A stretch of 64,000 nt of DNA from Cephalopachus bancanus (GCA_027257055.1 JAPVLO010000059.1:1674001-1738000); one strand, 5' to 3'; counted from the first letter of the stretch, positions 10,414 through 22,785 are shown. A program made the numbers and translations. Notes: generated by a model from the sequence alone, not told the origin.

Positions 10414-12324
10414 CTTGCCAAGTCACCTAGTTAAAAGCAAGACAAATTTACTCAAGGACCTCCTTTCTGTTACATAAATTTTTCAAGAAAGAAAAAACCT
10501 CTTAATTTAGTGTTTCAAAGTCACTCTAGTTTAATCACAATGCCTATGAAGAAACAGCAAAAGAGAATTAAAGATTAAATGTGGATGCAGAATTATGTTT
10601 ATTTTTACATGCATATGGCACCCATTGGATACCAAGGAAAAAGTAATGGTTAATTAAAATAATAACTACAGGTTGGTTAAATAACATGAATTTCAACTGT
10701 GAACAGGAAATGGGTTGATGTATTCTCTGTACAATTAATTTTTTCAGGTGCCTTGGCCTCTGGAAGTTTATCTTTGTTCTATGTGGATCTATGTGCATCT
10801 AACTAACAAAATCATATCTGAAATTCAAGGTCTCAGTCAAGGGAGATTAAACATGTGATTTCCTTAGGGTTTCCCAATGTTCATGAGTCTCCATAGTCTC
10901 ATATCTCTGCATTAGCAGTGGGAGGAAGTGAGGTACCAGGGAGCCCTTAAACTTCAAAATCAGATCTGAGAAAACATGTAAGTCTCATTCAGAAGAATCC
11001 TTTTCTCTTGACCTTAGTTATAGCACTGATAGCACACACAATCTGTTAGACTTCACTATCCTTGCAGAGTGAAATTGACTTAGGTGATTTGGAAGAGACA
11101 TTTACTGTCCATGAATATCCATGTGCTCTACTCTATTTCTAGTTCCCTTGAAGATAAGTGAGCCCCTTCTGCCCCCAGTTCCAGCCAAGGAATTTGGAGT
11201 AAAAATACTACATTCAGAGTCAATGTATTAAAGAGCTAGCACACAACCCTCCCGCTTTCTCTTTCTCTGTCTTAGTGATGCAGAGGTTGTAAGTCCAGAT
11301 GTGAGAATTATACAATACAGAAGACTGAATATCTGGTAAGGGAGTTTGTAAGGAACTTGGCCATGGAGAGCCACTAGTCTCTCAAAAGAGTCTGTGTGAG
11401 TGGGGAATAAACTATTTGTTATATTACTAAAAATGTAGGGAAGGTATTACCCAGAATAGTCGAGTTTATTGTGATAATCTCAGTCAACTGCTAATATAAC
11501 CAAAGTAATCAGAAACTATAATAGGACACAAATACTAAATATAGATATTTCTTTTTGCACTTACTCCATTGGAGAAAAGTCTAGAAAATCAATTAGATAA
11601 TCCACATTCTGAAGGGGAAAGAAGGAAATTCTAGGGAATTTTTCATCGTGGTAAAAGCTGGGAATAAACATATGACTTCCCTTGGAACATTTTCAGGCAC
11701 TCAGAGATATCCTTAATGCTAAGTAGATGCATAATTGGCTCCCTGTTTAGAGACTCTAAAATGTGCCATGTCAAAACTGTTTCTTGAAAATGTTACATTG
11801 CAATTCAAAAAGCAATCAGAGGTTGTTGAAAAATCTCTGGGATTCTGCAGTGTGTAGTTTCCCCCAACAGGCCTGAAATTAATCATTATAGGAAAGACAT
11901 TCCAACTCTCCTATTCTTCCATAGTCTAAACACTAAATGCAACATCAAAATTCTGCAAACATAAATTCCCTCATTATCCATGGACAAGGTCAAACACAGC
12001 ACAGACAGCCACCCCAGCAGACCTCTGAGAGAGGTCTTTTGCAAAGGAATAGCACCAACCCTCAAAAAAGACTTACAGTAAAGCACTCTATGAGGCTCAA
12101 GTTGTGCACAGCAGCCAACCTCTCTAATTGGGTCATTTGTTCAATGGGTGATTTATACAGAATGTGGACTCAAGGCTGGTGCTCTCAGAACAGCATGACT
12201 GCTTTCCCCTGGCTGTGCCAATGAAGCAGAATTGGGGTGCTGGTATTTAAAACCCTTCCAAGCATTCTTATCCCAAAGAAACAATGACTTGAGCTGCAGT
12301 TCTGTGCTATCGCAAGAAGCATAG
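10414..12324. other. Long stretch with no recognised feature
   Basis: Unique-looking, AT-rich. Two overlapping open frames on opposite strands at 11886-12224 show no known domain. No splice-bounded exon, repeat or RNA gene could be supported. Confidence 0.5.
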
Positions 12325-12555
12325 TGTCTAATATTAAGGCCGTGGACTCAAGAGCCAGCCTACCTGGGAGGGAAGACCTACCCTGCCTCTTCCCAATTAT
12401 GTGACCCTGGCAAGCTATTAATCTCTATGAATCTTAGTTCATCTGTAAAATGGCAGGCGGGGGATCGTAACCCTAGCTGCCTCTTAGGGTTCTTATGAAG
12501 ATGTGCTTGAGAAGAGCAAGTAGTGTGCTTGGATTCAATGAATGTTAACTATTTA
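12325..12555 (+). mobile_element. MIR SINE, sense
   Basis: Near-complete MIR in sense order: CCGTGGACTCAAGAGCCAGC, CCCAATTATGTGACCCTGGC, TTAGTTCATCTGTAAAATGG, TTAGGGTTCTTATGAAGATG, ATTCAATGAATGTTAAC. Confidence 0.85.
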
Positions 12556-12629
12556 TGTATGAAGCATTAGTGATATGAAATATCAGTCATACATTATTGA
12601 TATAATTACTGTCATCATTATCTGTGATG

Positions 12630-12885
12630 ATGATGAAGATAGTAATAATCGTTTACTGAGTGCTTACCATGTGCTTGCCACTCTATTAAGTGTCTTATGT
12701 GGATTATCTCACTGAATCCTCAGGGCAACTATTTAGACCATTATCTTCTTTTGATGGATGAAGACATTGAGACTTAGAAAGGTTAAGAAGCTTGCCCGGA
12801 TCAAAGAGGTAATAAAGATGGAACAGAAGCTAAGCAGTTTGACTCCAGAGCCTGTGCCCTTAGCCACTGCCCTATACCCCAGCAT
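12630..12885 (-). mobile_element. MIR SINE, antisense
   Basis: Nearly full-length antisense MIR: TTTACTGAGTGCTTACCATG, AGTGTCTTATGTGGATTATC, GGATGAAGACATTGAGAC, TTTGACTCCAGAGCCTGTGC, CCTTAGCCACTGCCCTATAC. It lies 75 bp from a sense MIR, so the two form an inverted pair with strongly diverged arms. Confidence 0.88.
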
Positions 12886-13048
12886 TTACATAAATGTAAC
12901 CACAGTTATTAATTTTCTTTATACTGAGTCAGCCCCATGCCCTGCAACAGTTTTTTTCCCAGATGGAGCCACAGGTTACTTAAGAGACCTCAGTGTCAGC
13001 AGCAACAACCTGTTAGATAGCTACAACTCCCAAGTGCCCTGCCACCTG

Positions 13049-13113
13049 AATTGGTATTAGGCATTGGTATTCTCAATGCCTAATTGGTATTAGGTATTGG
13101 TATTCTCAATAAG
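13049..13113. repeat. 33-bp tandem duplication
   Basis: A unit beginning AATTGGTATTAGG and containing TATTCTCAAT occurs at 13049-13081 and again at 13082-13113 with few changes; a third partial AATTGGTATTA follows at 13120. Looks like a local slippage product. Confidence 0.9.
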
Positions 13114-13129
13114 ATTGAGAATTGGTATT

Positions 13130-13738
13130 AAAGAGAATGGAGATTCTGCTTGGAAGTAAACTGTATCTGGGCCAGTTATGGTGGAAGGAGGTGGCTGTGC
13201 AAAATAACAACAACGAAACAAAACAAAATGTCAGAAAGCAGGGTGACAGGAGAGTTTAAAGGATGTTGCTCCCCTTTCACTCCTAGCCTGGGATTCGACT
13301 TGTGGCCCAAAGCTGATGGAATGTGTATTGCAGCCATGGACAGCAGGGCAAATGGTGACTTTCAACTGCTGGTCCTACTTCCCATAACCAGCAGGGTCAT
13401 TAACCTGTTAGCCCTCTGCATGGGTAAATTAACCCATTATCTTTTTACCCAGTGATCCACCCACTCACCTGATGTACATTATAGGGAGTCTATGCTGTCT
13501 GGTTTAGAAATTCTAAGTTCACATGGAGTCCAGTTTTTCTCTGGCATCATTCTCTTAAGTGCCTGATTTGTGGGAACCACTTAATGCCCATATTAGAGTT
13601 GGAATTCTGGCTAGCATTCCTCAGTTTCAGGAACCATGGAGATAAATCAAGGGACAAAAGTTACTTCGGGAACTTCCCAGTTACTTCTCAACTATCAAGT
13701 CACAGAGAAGCTTACTTTCTTTAATTTAACCCTTACCT
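13130..13738. other. Unassigned sequence
   Basis: No recognised repeat or exon. The open frame at 13150-13455 has no family signature. Confidence 0.45.
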
Positions 13739-13741
13739 CAC

Positions 13742-14116
13742 TGTGGTAGGTTGTATTCTTCCCCCAACTATTTGTTCTTGCTCCAAGAAGAGAACTACAT
13801 ATCCTTTTATCTGTGACATCTCACCACTCTGTCAGACTTGGCCATGTGACTTTCTTTGGTCAATGGAATATAAGTGGATGTGAAATATTCATGTCCAAAC
13901 AGAAGGTTTAGGTACGACTGCAAGACTTAACCTTCTTTATTTTTGTCCTCTGCGTTGAGAATAGCATGACCCAGGTGAGGGCTTCTCCTTCAACCTGTGG
14001 CTTGGAATAAGAGATCACATAGAACAGAACCACACAGAGTTACTGCCAACCACAGACTCATGAGTGAGAAATAAATACTTTTGTTGTTGTTGTTACTGCA
14101 GCAAAGGCTAATACAC
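13742..14116 (+). mobile_element. MaLR-type LTR (MLT1-like)
   Basis: MLT1-style landmarks: GTGGTAGGTTGTATTC, CTTGGCCATGTGACTTTC, TGGTCAATGGAATATAAG, GTGAGAAATAAATACTTTTG, and the end GCTAATACAC. A solitary LTR in sense orientation; no gag/pol remnants were seen beside it. Confidence 0.75.
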
Positions 14117-14402
14117 AAATTATTCAACCACAAAAACTCAACAGCAATTTAAGTCATATTTTCAAGTGAATCTGGGGATTTTAGGGACTGTCTCATCATG
14201 GAATGAAAGCCTATTTATGTTTAAAGTCAGTAAGCAATATGTATAAAGTCAATAGAGAAGAATCAAGAAGTATTGTGAGAGTAACAGCCCTGATGACTTT
14301 GAGCGCCTGAATCCAGCTGTGCCTGAAGATAAGTGCTAGATGTTATGGTTATATGAGCTGAGACCTTTATCTTTTACTTGGGCTAGTTTGGATTAGGTTT
14401 TT

Positions 14403-14688
14403 TGTTTTTTTTTTGAGTTGGAGTCTCACTCTGTCGCCCAGACTGGAGTGCAGTGGCTGCTCCCGGCCACCGCAGCCTCGACCTGCTGGGTTCCGGCGAT
14501 CCTTCCGCCTCAGCCTTTCAAGTACCCGGAATTACAGGCATGTGCTACCACGCCTGGCTGATTTTTTGATTTATCGTAGAGATGAAGTCTTGCTGCCCAG
14601 GCGGGTCTCAAACCCGCGGGCTCAGGCAATCCACTCACCTCAGCCTCCCAAAGGCGCGGGATTACAGGCTGAGCCACCGAGCCCGGCT
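14403..14688 (-). mobile_element. Full-length dimeric Alu-type SINE, young
   Basis: Antisense dimer from TTTTGAGTTGGAGTCTC to GCCACCGAGCCCGGC. A 13-bp target-site duplication GGATTAGGTTTTT lies at 14390-14402 and 14689-14701. The B-box stem GCGGGT/ACCCGC is intact, and the right-arm hairpin has one C-to-T change. Confidence 0.95.
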
Positions 14689-14894
14689 GGATTAGGTTTT
14701 TAATCTGATTTAAGTGAATACTGACTTATATCAGGTCTCCTTACTCTTTGCAATGATATTCAGACACAGGCATAAATAATATATTAAGTAACAGCAATTA
14801 CGTGGGGGTAAGTTCACTGGGATATAAATCATATAATTGGATAAGCCTATTGTGGTTAAGTTGGGTTTCTTTTTTACCCTCAGTTCCAAAAAGA

Positions 14895-15346
14895 TATGAA
14901 GTACTAATTGCCACTAATTGCCACTAATTGCCTCATACGGTGACCTAATCTGGAAATAGCATTGAAGATATAATTATTTAAGACTAGGTCACACTGGAAT
15001 AAGGTAGGTCCATACTCTTATATAACTGGTGTGTGTGTAAGAAGACAGCCACATGAAGATAGAGATACACAGAGAGAATGTCATGTGACCAGAAGAGCAG
15101 AGATTGGAATGATGAAGCTATAAGCCAAGGCACATCAAAAATTAATGGCAAACCAATAGAAGCTAGGACAAGGCAAGGAAGGATTCCCATACAGGTTACA
15201 GAGGGAGCATGGCCCTACTGACACCCCGATTTCAGACTTCTAGCCTCCAAAACTATGACATAATAAATTGTTTTTGTGTTTGTTTAAGACACCTAGTTTG
15301 GAGTACAATGTATTTTGTCAAGGTGACCTTAGAAAACTAATACAAA
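14895..15346 (+). mobile_element. MaLR-type LTR (MLT1-like)
   Basis: Ordered landmarks: GGTGACCTAATCTGGAAATA, GTCATGTGACCAGAAGAGC, GCAGAGATTGGAATGATG, AAGCCAAGGCACATC, GGCAAGGAAGGATTC, GAGGGAGCATGGCCCTAC, GACTTCTAGCCTCC, AATAAATTG, end GAAAACTAATACAAA. Inside the 5' part a 10-bp unit ACTAATTGCC is repeated three times exactly (14903-14932). Confidence 0.8.
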
Positions 15347-15482
15347 GCCCACCAGGTGAATTTTTACCAACAGATCCTATGACAAACTTCTGATGGAAAT
15401 TGCTATAATACCTGTGAACGCCATATTGCCATATCTGTGTCCATACAATATCCAAAATGTCAAAAGGAAAAAAGGAGGCAGT

Positions 15483-15990
15483 ACAATGCCGTGGTCATGC
15501 ACACTGGCTGAGAGATCAGGAAGGTCTGAGTTCAAATACTAGTTTGTCCATTTGCTTCAGGTGATTTCTGACTTCAGTGTCCCTGCTTGCATCATAAAAA
15601 AAATCCCGGGCTCGGTGGCTCAGCCTGTAATCTCACGCCTTTGGGAGGCTGAGGTGAGTGGATTGCCTGAGCCCGTGGGTTCGAGACCTGCCTGGGCAGC
15701 GAGACCTCATCTCTACAATAAATCAAAAAATCAGCCGGGCGTGGTAGCACATGCCTGTAATTTTGGCTACTCGGAAGGCTGAGGCGGAAGGATCGCCGGA
15801 GCCCAGCAGGTCGAGGCTGTGGTGGCCAGGAGCGGCCACTGCACTCCAGTCTGGGCAACAGAGTGAGACTCCAACTCAAAAAAAAAAAAAAAAATCCATT
15901 GTTTCATTCATGATGTCTTATGAGAGTTAAATGAGATAATGTATAGGAGGTGCTTTTCACTGTTCCTAGCAGAGTATATGTGATAAACAA
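15483..15990 (+). mobile_element. MIR SINE, split by a dimeric Alu
   Basis: MIR head at 15483-15606 (TACAATGCCGTGGTCATGC, TCTGAGTTCAAATACTAG) and MIR tail at 15896-15990 (GAGAGTTAAATGAGATAATG, GTTCCTAGCAGAG). The Alu at 15607-15890 landed between them. Confidence 0.75.
15607..15890 (+). mobile_element. Full-length dimeric Alu-type SINE inside MIR
   Basis: Begins CGGGCTCGGTGGCTCAGCC, continues with GCCTTTGGGAGGCTGAGG, CCGTGGGTTCGAGACC (B box), linker CTACAATAAATCAAAAAATC, right arm and ACTCCAACTC tail. A target-site duplication reading about AAAAAAAATCC lies at 15596-15606 and 15887-15897, partly hidden by the A tail. Confidence 0.93.
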
Positions 15991-16039
15991 TTGGTAGGGA
16001 GGGAAGAAGAGTGGGAGAAAAAGGGGGAGGAAGAAAGAG

Positions 16040-16104
16040 AAGTAAACAGGTAGAGAGATAGAAAGGTAGATAGAAAGGTAGAGAGACACAAAGATAGATG
16101 GATA
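16040..16104. repeat. Purine-rich GATA/AGGTAGA simple repeat
   Basis: Degenerate repeats of AGAAAGGTAGATAG and AGAGAGAC type sit just before an LTR. Confidence 0.8.
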
Positions 16105-16106
16105 TT

Positions 16107-16462
16107 TAGTGGTTTGGGCTGCTAAAACAAAGTATCATAGACTTCGTGGCTTGTAAACAGCAAACATTTATTTCTTACAGTTCTAGATACTTGAGTATCT
16201 AGAGTGCTACTATGGTTGGTTTCTGGTGAGGGCCCCTTCCAGGTTGAAAATTACCAACTTTTCACTACACCCTCACATAGTGGAAAGAAAGGGAGCTAGC
16301 TCTTTGGCCACTTTTTATCACAGCACTAATCCCATTCATGAGGGCTCTCTATCTTCATGGCTTAATCGCCTACCAAAGGTCTTACCTCCAAATGCCATCA
16401 CAATGGAGATTAGATTTCAACATATGGATTTTGGAGGAGATACAAATATTCGGCCTATAACA
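16107..16462 (-). mobile_element. MaLR-type LTR (MLT1-like), antisense
   Basis: Antisense MLT1 features: GTTTGGGCTGCTAAAACAAAG, TTTATTTCTTACAGTTCTAG, TTGGTTTCTGGTGAGGGCC, CTTACCTCCAAATGCCATCAC, TTCAACATATGGATTTTGG, ending CGGCCTATAACA. Solitary LTR; subfamily unresolved. Confidence 0.82.
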
Positions 16463-16662
16463 GATAGACATACCTATAAAGATATATCAACAAATCAGAT
16501 TATAAATAAAAAGTTTTATATCAATCTATATCTTAGCTATATAGAATTTAATTAAGTAAATCATTAGAAATCAAGTCATGAATTCAACACATTCCCAAAT
16601 AGTTTTAAATTAATTAATGAATTGTATTATTGGTGATTCTCTGGTTGTTATTTTTAATATTT

Positions 16663-16817
16663 AGATTTACTTTTTATTTTATTTTATTTTACTTTTTGTA
16701 GAGACAGGTTATCACGATGTTACCCAGGCTGACCTTGAACTCCTGGCCTCAAGCAGTCCTCCCACCTCTGCCTCCCAATGGGCTGGTATTACAGGCATAA
16801 GCCACCACATCCAGCCT
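16663..16817 (-). mobile_element. Monomeric Alu (FLAM-like), antisense
   Basis: T-rich start, TTTTTGTAGAGACAGG, GTTACCCAGGCTGACC, TTGAACTCCTGGCCTCAAGC, GGTATTACAGGCATAAGCC. One arm only. Confidence 0.85.
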
Positions 16818-17339
16818 CTTGTTTTTTAAGCTGAATGTAATCAACCCAATTTATATAGATATGCATAGATACTACTTACTCATACAGACTTTATTCTGTA
16901 AATACTCCAGTCTTCTCTCTTCGCAAAGACAATCTTTCCCCAAGAGTTACAATCTACTCTCACCACATTGATTGTGTGGATCAAAGGCCCTCTGACTTAT
17001 ATTAGCCTGGGCCAAAATAGTCATTACCATAGATTTTCCACTTTTCCTCTTTAATAGACTGCACTTTAGGACCTGGATAATGGTTTGTATATCAAACAAG
17101 ACCTGAAAATTTCTTTAGGTACAGAAAAATGTGAGAATGATAATATTTATTTCTTTATCAACAGAGTTTTCTCTCTTTTCTAACCTATTTTGTCTGATGC
17201 TATTTTGTGCCCAAAAATGAAGCCCTTCCGATCTTCATTCACTTTTAAAATAAGGAGAGTCTTCGTGTGAATCATTTATTCTATGCTTGCAAAGACAAAA
17301 AAGAGGAAGGACCTTATGCTGAAGCCAGAATTTGTTGAC
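16818..17339. other. Unassigned sequence
   Basis: No recognised feature. Confidence 0.45.
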
Positions 17340-17611
17340 TTTTTTTTTTTAAGCTGGAGTCTCACTATCACCCAGGCTGGAGTACAGTGCAGTGGCACAC
17401 CCCAGTGTCGACCTGCTGGGCTCTGGCGATCCTTCCACCTCAGACTTTCAAACAGCCGGAAGGCTACCACGCCTGGCTAATTTTTTATTTATCATAAAGA
17501 CGAGGTCTCTGCAAGTTGCTGGGGCTGGTCTCAAACCCACAGGCTCAGTCAATCCACTCACCTTGGCCTCCCAAAGTGCTGGGATTACAGGCTGAGCCAC
17601 TGAGCCTGGCC
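17340..17611 (-). mobile_element. Dimeric Alu-type SINE, antisense
   Basis: T tract, AAGCTGGAGTCTCACTATC, right arm, linker ATTTTTTATTTATCATAAAG, left arm ending GCCACTGAGCCTGGCC. TGTTGAC lies at both edges (17333-17339; 17612-17618) as a target-site duplication. The arm hairpin region has been altered and partly deleted. Confidence 0.9.
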
Positions 17612-17618
17612 TGTTGAC

Positions 17619-19330
17619 ATTTTTAATGAATGTGAATCTCAACTGTCATGAGTGAGCCTGGTTCTATGGGTAGATGATGTATTCAAGTTTTCACACATGA
17701 AAGATTGTGTCCTGACCTACCAAGAGGCAACATCTGGAATAGTTTGAGGATTAAAGACATGACTCTCAATATGTCTTCCCCATAGGAAGACATTAAGATT
17801 TCAGTGTATGACTCTGAGAATCCCCCCATCTATATTATAATACTCCATTGAGAAAACTCCTTTTGAGATACCTTGGAAAGTAATACCGACATACTTGAAG
17901 ACCATTAGCACATTAAGATGATTAGTTCCTTGTTATTCTACAAAGAAATTCCAAGATCTTGAGGGAATGACATATTGGATGATTAAATTTCGGTCAAGTG
18001 GTATATTACTAGAGGAATAGGAAGGAAGAAAGAGATATCTCTAGTAACTTGAAAGTGAGTAAGTCAAGGGGGCACAAATAGTTTAGGAGAAGATGGTTCC
18101 CAAATGGCCTCAGTAAGTCCTGTCTGGATGGGTACCCAGATTCTTACCATTCTCCCTCAATGCCTATGACATCTTAAATCATGTATATTCATGAATGCCA
18201 GTGAAGGCATACCCAATATAGTGTCTTTCTCCTGAGTTTATGAAATGGATAAGACTCAAGCTATGGAGACTTGAAAGACTAGGAGGAACTGCTCAATCTT
18301 AAATGGGGAAGAGAAAGTTTCTTGCTAGATGCTGCAAGAGATTAGAAAATGAGCAAATATTCTGCAATTCTCTCAAAATTTCACAGACTGGGCTCCTTTG
18401 CACTGCCCCATACTGTTAAGCTGGGTCTTCTTATCCTTTGTGACTGCTGCACAAGGAAGAAAATGAGCCACACTATGTCCCTTCAAAGACACTTAGTACT
18501 GGTTGACACATTAGTGCTGGCACGGTTAACTAAGTAGGAAACCCAGTAGGGGGGTGATGGCTGGCTGGCAAGTATGTCAAATGCAGTAGTACCCAGCAAC
18601 TGACTCAGGGTATTTTCTTTCTTCCCTGGTTCCCTCATGCTCCAGGGTGGCTGACCCTTGCACTGCCATATGAACTTGACCCTACAGTTTTCCTTGGGCA
18701 TGAAAATACAGAACCTTGTCTTTTTAGAAGTGTCATTAGAAATCAAATTATTACAGGCTGAGCAAGCTCATGGACTGCTGCTTTAGTGTGGCAGCTGTAG
18801 ACCAAATTTTTGAGAGTAATTGGGCCCAGGTTGTTAACAGGTGCAGCCACTTCCTACTAGGGAGAAAGAATGCCTGCCATGTGTGTTACACATGAACCCA
18901 GCAGGAAGCCGCCTATCAAGAGAAATGCAGACACTGGGCTGGAGGAGCCTGAGCAGCGATGCCAAGTCTGAGTGATGACTAAATGAGGCTCCCGTGAAGG
19001 CTGGAATGGCCCAGGCTCCCAATTAAGACACTTTCTTACTTCCAAATGGCAATACTTTACTTGTTGTAGTACTATTTTGAATCCTAAATTCACTAAAAGT
19101 CTATGCTATCATTTCCCAAATTATATTCCACACAACATGAGTGCTTGGTGAAACACAAGTGAATTTTCTGTGGGAACAGAGAAGAGTTATGTTTTTCAAA
19201 TTTGCTTAGGAGATACTGCTTTGTACAGGTTCCACCAAGGTAATTCTCAGGGCACATTATTCTATTTTTAAAAATGCCGGAGTAATCCTGGAGTATAGAA
19301 GTCTACTTAATTTTAATTCACCTTTACCTA
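17619..19330. other. Long stretch with no recognised feature
   Basis: Unique-looking sequence. Open frames at 18349-18537 and 18483-18746 (opposite strands) and 18834-19093 have no domain signature. No repeat family named. Confidence 0.45.
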
Positions 19331-19338
19331 AACCAATA

Positions 19339-19662
19339 CAGTCATCCCTTGTTATCCATAGGGGATTGACTCCAGAACCTCCAGTTGATATCAAAATCCA
19401 CAGATGCTCAATTATCTAATATAAAATAGCACAGTATTTGCATACATACATCCTCCCATATACTTCAAATCATCTCTAGATTACTTAAATACCCAATAAA
19501 ATGCCAAAGTTATGTAAATTACTGTTATGCTTTATTGTTTAGGGAATAATGACAAAAAAGTAGTTTGTACGTGTTCAATACAGACAAAATTTCTTTGAAT
19601 ATTTGCAACCTGTGGTTGGTTGAATCCATGTTATGGAAGCCACAGGTATGGAGGGCCAACGG
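19339..19662 (+). mobile_element. MER2 (Tigger-type DNA transposon), complete
   Basis: Starts CAGTCATCCCTTGTTATCC and ends GGAGGGCCAACGG, with the MER2 internal blocks GATTGACTCCAGAACC, AAATCATCTCTAGATTACTT, TTTAGGGAATAATGACAA and GTTGGTTGAATCCATG in order. TA dinucleotides flank both ends (19337-19338, 19663-19664), as expected of a Tc1/mariner-class insertion. Non-coding, about 324 bp. Confidence 0.92.
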
Positions 19663-19789
19663 TATGCATTTTCATGAGATTTCAGCTTGTGTCATCTTCC
19701 TGAGGTGTTCCTGAGATGGTCATCCTGATCTACTCAGGTGTGGGACACTAGCATCTGCTCTACTGCAGAGTGGCAGAGAGAGCAGGAGT

Positions 19790-19965
19790 TTCTATTTCAA
19801 GATCTGGGTTCTCATGCCAGCTTCCAAATGAGCAAGTAGTGAGATCTTTGATCTAATTGTGTAACCCCACCACGTCTCAGTTTCCTCATCTGTAAAGTGG
19901 AGATTAATAATGCTCTCTCCATAAGGTCAATATGAGAATCAAACAAAAATAGAGTTGTGCTTCTT
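19790..19965 (+). mobile_element. MIR SINE, sense
   Basis: GATCTGGGTTCTCATGCCAGC, AATTGTGTAACCCCACC, CTCAGTTTCCTCATCTGTAAA, GGTCAATATGAGAATCAAAC follow the MIR order. Confidence 0.8.
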
Positions 19966-21675
19966 CCCCAGAGTGTGCCTGCATGTCTTTTGAGAAGCCC
20001 TAAATTTGGCAAAGTTGCCTTTGAAAGCAGTAATAGGGAACCACAGGGATGGGGTGGGGGAGAGGGGAGCAAGTTGCCAGACCTCTAGTTCCAGCCCGCA
20101 TGCTTTAACCAGAGCTGCACTACCTTGATCAATTCTCTTTATGTGTTTGGGATTTGAGTAGCCTTTAATTAGGACAAAAGAAAAACAAAAAAGAGATATC
20201 CATTCCAAAAACAGAAAGAATAAGAAAATCATTACTCTCTATACTGTCTTATCATTAGTAGCATACAACCTTCCTATAATTATTTTGCTATTTCATAACA
20301 GTATTGTTGAACTCCACAAAGATTTTGTATCCTCCTTAGGAGAAGGGCCTGCATCATCTCTAACTATTTAGTTCCCCCAGTTAAATATATTATATCCAGT
20401 GAGTACTGAAAAACTTAATGAAGAAGTGCTGCCTTGCTCTCCACCGGTTCCTCCAGAGATCACTCTTTTATGAGGTTAAACCCACCAAGATGCTCCTTTT
20501 CCACTTCCCTGAGCAGGCAGCTACAGCTTTCTTATCTCCTCTCACTGTCTTCTGGGAGGACCAACTGCAACTCTGTCTCCATTATCTCTCTCCTCTAGCA
20601 CCAAACTCCCATCACAGAATAGCCCCTGAGCTCTGCTTCCTTAGTAGGATTCAGAGGCACATAGATATGAGTGATGAAGGAGAAAAAAAAATCTATCAGG
20701 GCATCTTGTCCTCTCCTTGTGCAAAATGGTTCAGGCCTGAACATTTTCTAAATATTTGTCAGGTCTGGTATTAAAGGCTTGAAGTGACAAGGCCCCTCAG
20801 GGGAGAAGTTGGCATTAAACCTCACTCTTAAAGATGATTTCTTTTACTGACTTTTCAGTTTCATGTTTCGCCACCGAATATCACCTCTCACTTTTAGTTA
20901 AATCCCTTCTCAGTAGCCAGGTTACAGTGAGTGGGGGATACAAAATAGTCACAGAGAGTGTCAGAAGAGGGCAGAGCTGTCACTCTGTGGGTGATGATCC
21001 CCTCTGGCTACAGGTAAGTAAAAAGGATGGGCAAGGTGGAATCCTAACCTCTCACTTCAACTTCACTCCTAAAGAAAAATGTACTCGCCCAATCTTGCAG
21101 ATCCCCATCTTTTCCACTCAGAGCCAAAATGCAACTTTCTAATGACAGAATCATGCTAATGTCTTAGTTTGGGTCCCAACTGAGTTTACCAACTCAGACG
21201 CCCATAGGGGCCCTTTAAGAGTGACAAATGTTCCCACTTCTTCCAGTATGTTGCCCTCTCTCAGGAAGGTTAACTGTGTCATTAGATTTTGAAAAGAGAA
21301 ACCAGACTTCACAATTTCCATGAGAATTCTCTTTATTTGTAAATGTTGGCAACTAATTCAAATTACTTTTAACCCATTTTGAAGGCCAGCTGACACCAAT
21401 CCTCCCTTCTGGATGAGATTTCTTCTCCCTCTGAAATCCATCGCTACTTCATAAGCATGCATGTGGAAACTGCAGTGCTGTATATTTAGAACTATGTTCG
21501 TAGGAGTCTTGCCTTATGGATTACCTGAAGGCAGTGACCAGAGCTTATACTGCTTGATTCTAAATCCCTAAAATGCAGATATCCAAGCTGTTGTCTTCTG
21601 CATAGTTACATCACTCAAGGGACTGTCCCCAGTGCATCTGTTCAGAAAAATGGTAAGGCCCTCAGGGAATAGTTA
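19966..21675. other. Long stretch with no recognised feature
   Basis: Unique-looking. Open frames at 20418-20774 and 20834-21142 are among the longest here but show no start context, splice bounding or family similarity I can defend. A weak L2-like text occurs at 21510-21590. Confidence 0.45.
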
Positions 21676-21679
21676 AAAC

Positions 21680-21900
21680 TGTTGTGGGACTAGACTACTA
21701 GAGTTTATATTCTTGCCTCTCTACCTTATAGCTCTAAGACCTTGAAGAATCTTACAATACCTCAGTTTTCTCATCTGTAAAATGGTGCTGCTTGATAATA
21801 ATGTCCCTGAGGTCATAGGGTCATTGTGAATTTTAAATGACATAGCAAGATGTAAATTATTTAGCACATACCTAGGAGCTTAATAAATGTCATTTAGAAG
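21680..21900 (+). mobile_element. MIR SINE, sense
   Basis: Ordered MIR text: AGTTTATATTCTTGCCTCTC, CCTCAGTTTTCTCATCTGTAA, GTCATAGGGTCATTGTGAATT, AGCTTAATAAATGTC. Confidence 0.82.
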
Positions 21901-22785
21901 GCTTCACAGTCCCATGACATCAAAATACCCAGAAACCAGTGGTGCCCTTACTTTGATTCTAGATTTTGCCAAAGGGTCTCGTGCTCTAATTTCCTTCACC
22001 TCTTTGGGTTTTATTTTTACCTCTGAAGGTCAAGTTGGTTTGCTATATCCTTGGCAGAGTCCATAGCCCTCTTGATGGTTGAAGATGGTTTAAATAAAAA
22101 AGGGCAGATGATTTTGTCTGGGTTAACCTGTCATTCCAGAAGATCACAAGTATATGCTAAACTAGGCCTATGTATGTGCATGGGTAGAGCTGGGGTCCAC
22201 ACACATATTGTGGCAGATGATACATAAATGTACCACCCAGGTTCCCCTTCAAGGAAGGACTTGTTGCCCAACTGTGAGGTGGTTTGGTGAACAATATCCA
22301 GCCATCCGCTCCTTCAGAATGAGCCTCAGCTTCAGAGCACAGCTTCCCTAAAAGCCATACTTTCCTCGGGAATCCTGTATGTCCTACCTGAAAGAGGCAG
22401 ATGTGGAAAGGTGTCGCTGTTTCCACCCATCACAGGACAACCCTGATGGATTCCCCACTGGCTTGGGCGAGCTTTGGAGGGCCTGTCTCACAGTCTGGCT
22501 TCTCCTCTGCCCATACCTACTTCCATCCCTTCCTTTCACAGGTGATAATAAATATCTTATATACCAGACTCCATCTCAGCACTGCTGCTCAAGAACCCAG
22601 CCCACAACACATATGTGCATGCATGCACACACACTCCCAAGATCTGACAAACATGAACAATGATATTTTTTTAATAAACAGAAAGCAATCAGGTTTGTTT
22701 ATGAGGAAGACCTGTTTTACATTGAAACCTATGGGATTTATAGGATCTACAGAATTGGGAAGGATTATCAATGATATTTTCTTTA
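21901..22785. other. Unassigned sequence
   Basis: No repeat family recognised. The frames at 22157-22426 and 22379-22820 overlap on both strands and have no domain signature. Confidence 0.45.

Noticed and set aside
12325..12885. Inverted MIR pair as a structured RNA or regulatory hairpin
   Set aside because: The arms are too diverged to form a long duplex; nearby opposite MIRs are common by chance.
15592..15879. Open frames reading [20 protein letters not shown] and similar (also 14413-14703 and 26387-26689)
   Set aside because: These are antisense Alu translations, a familiar artefact.
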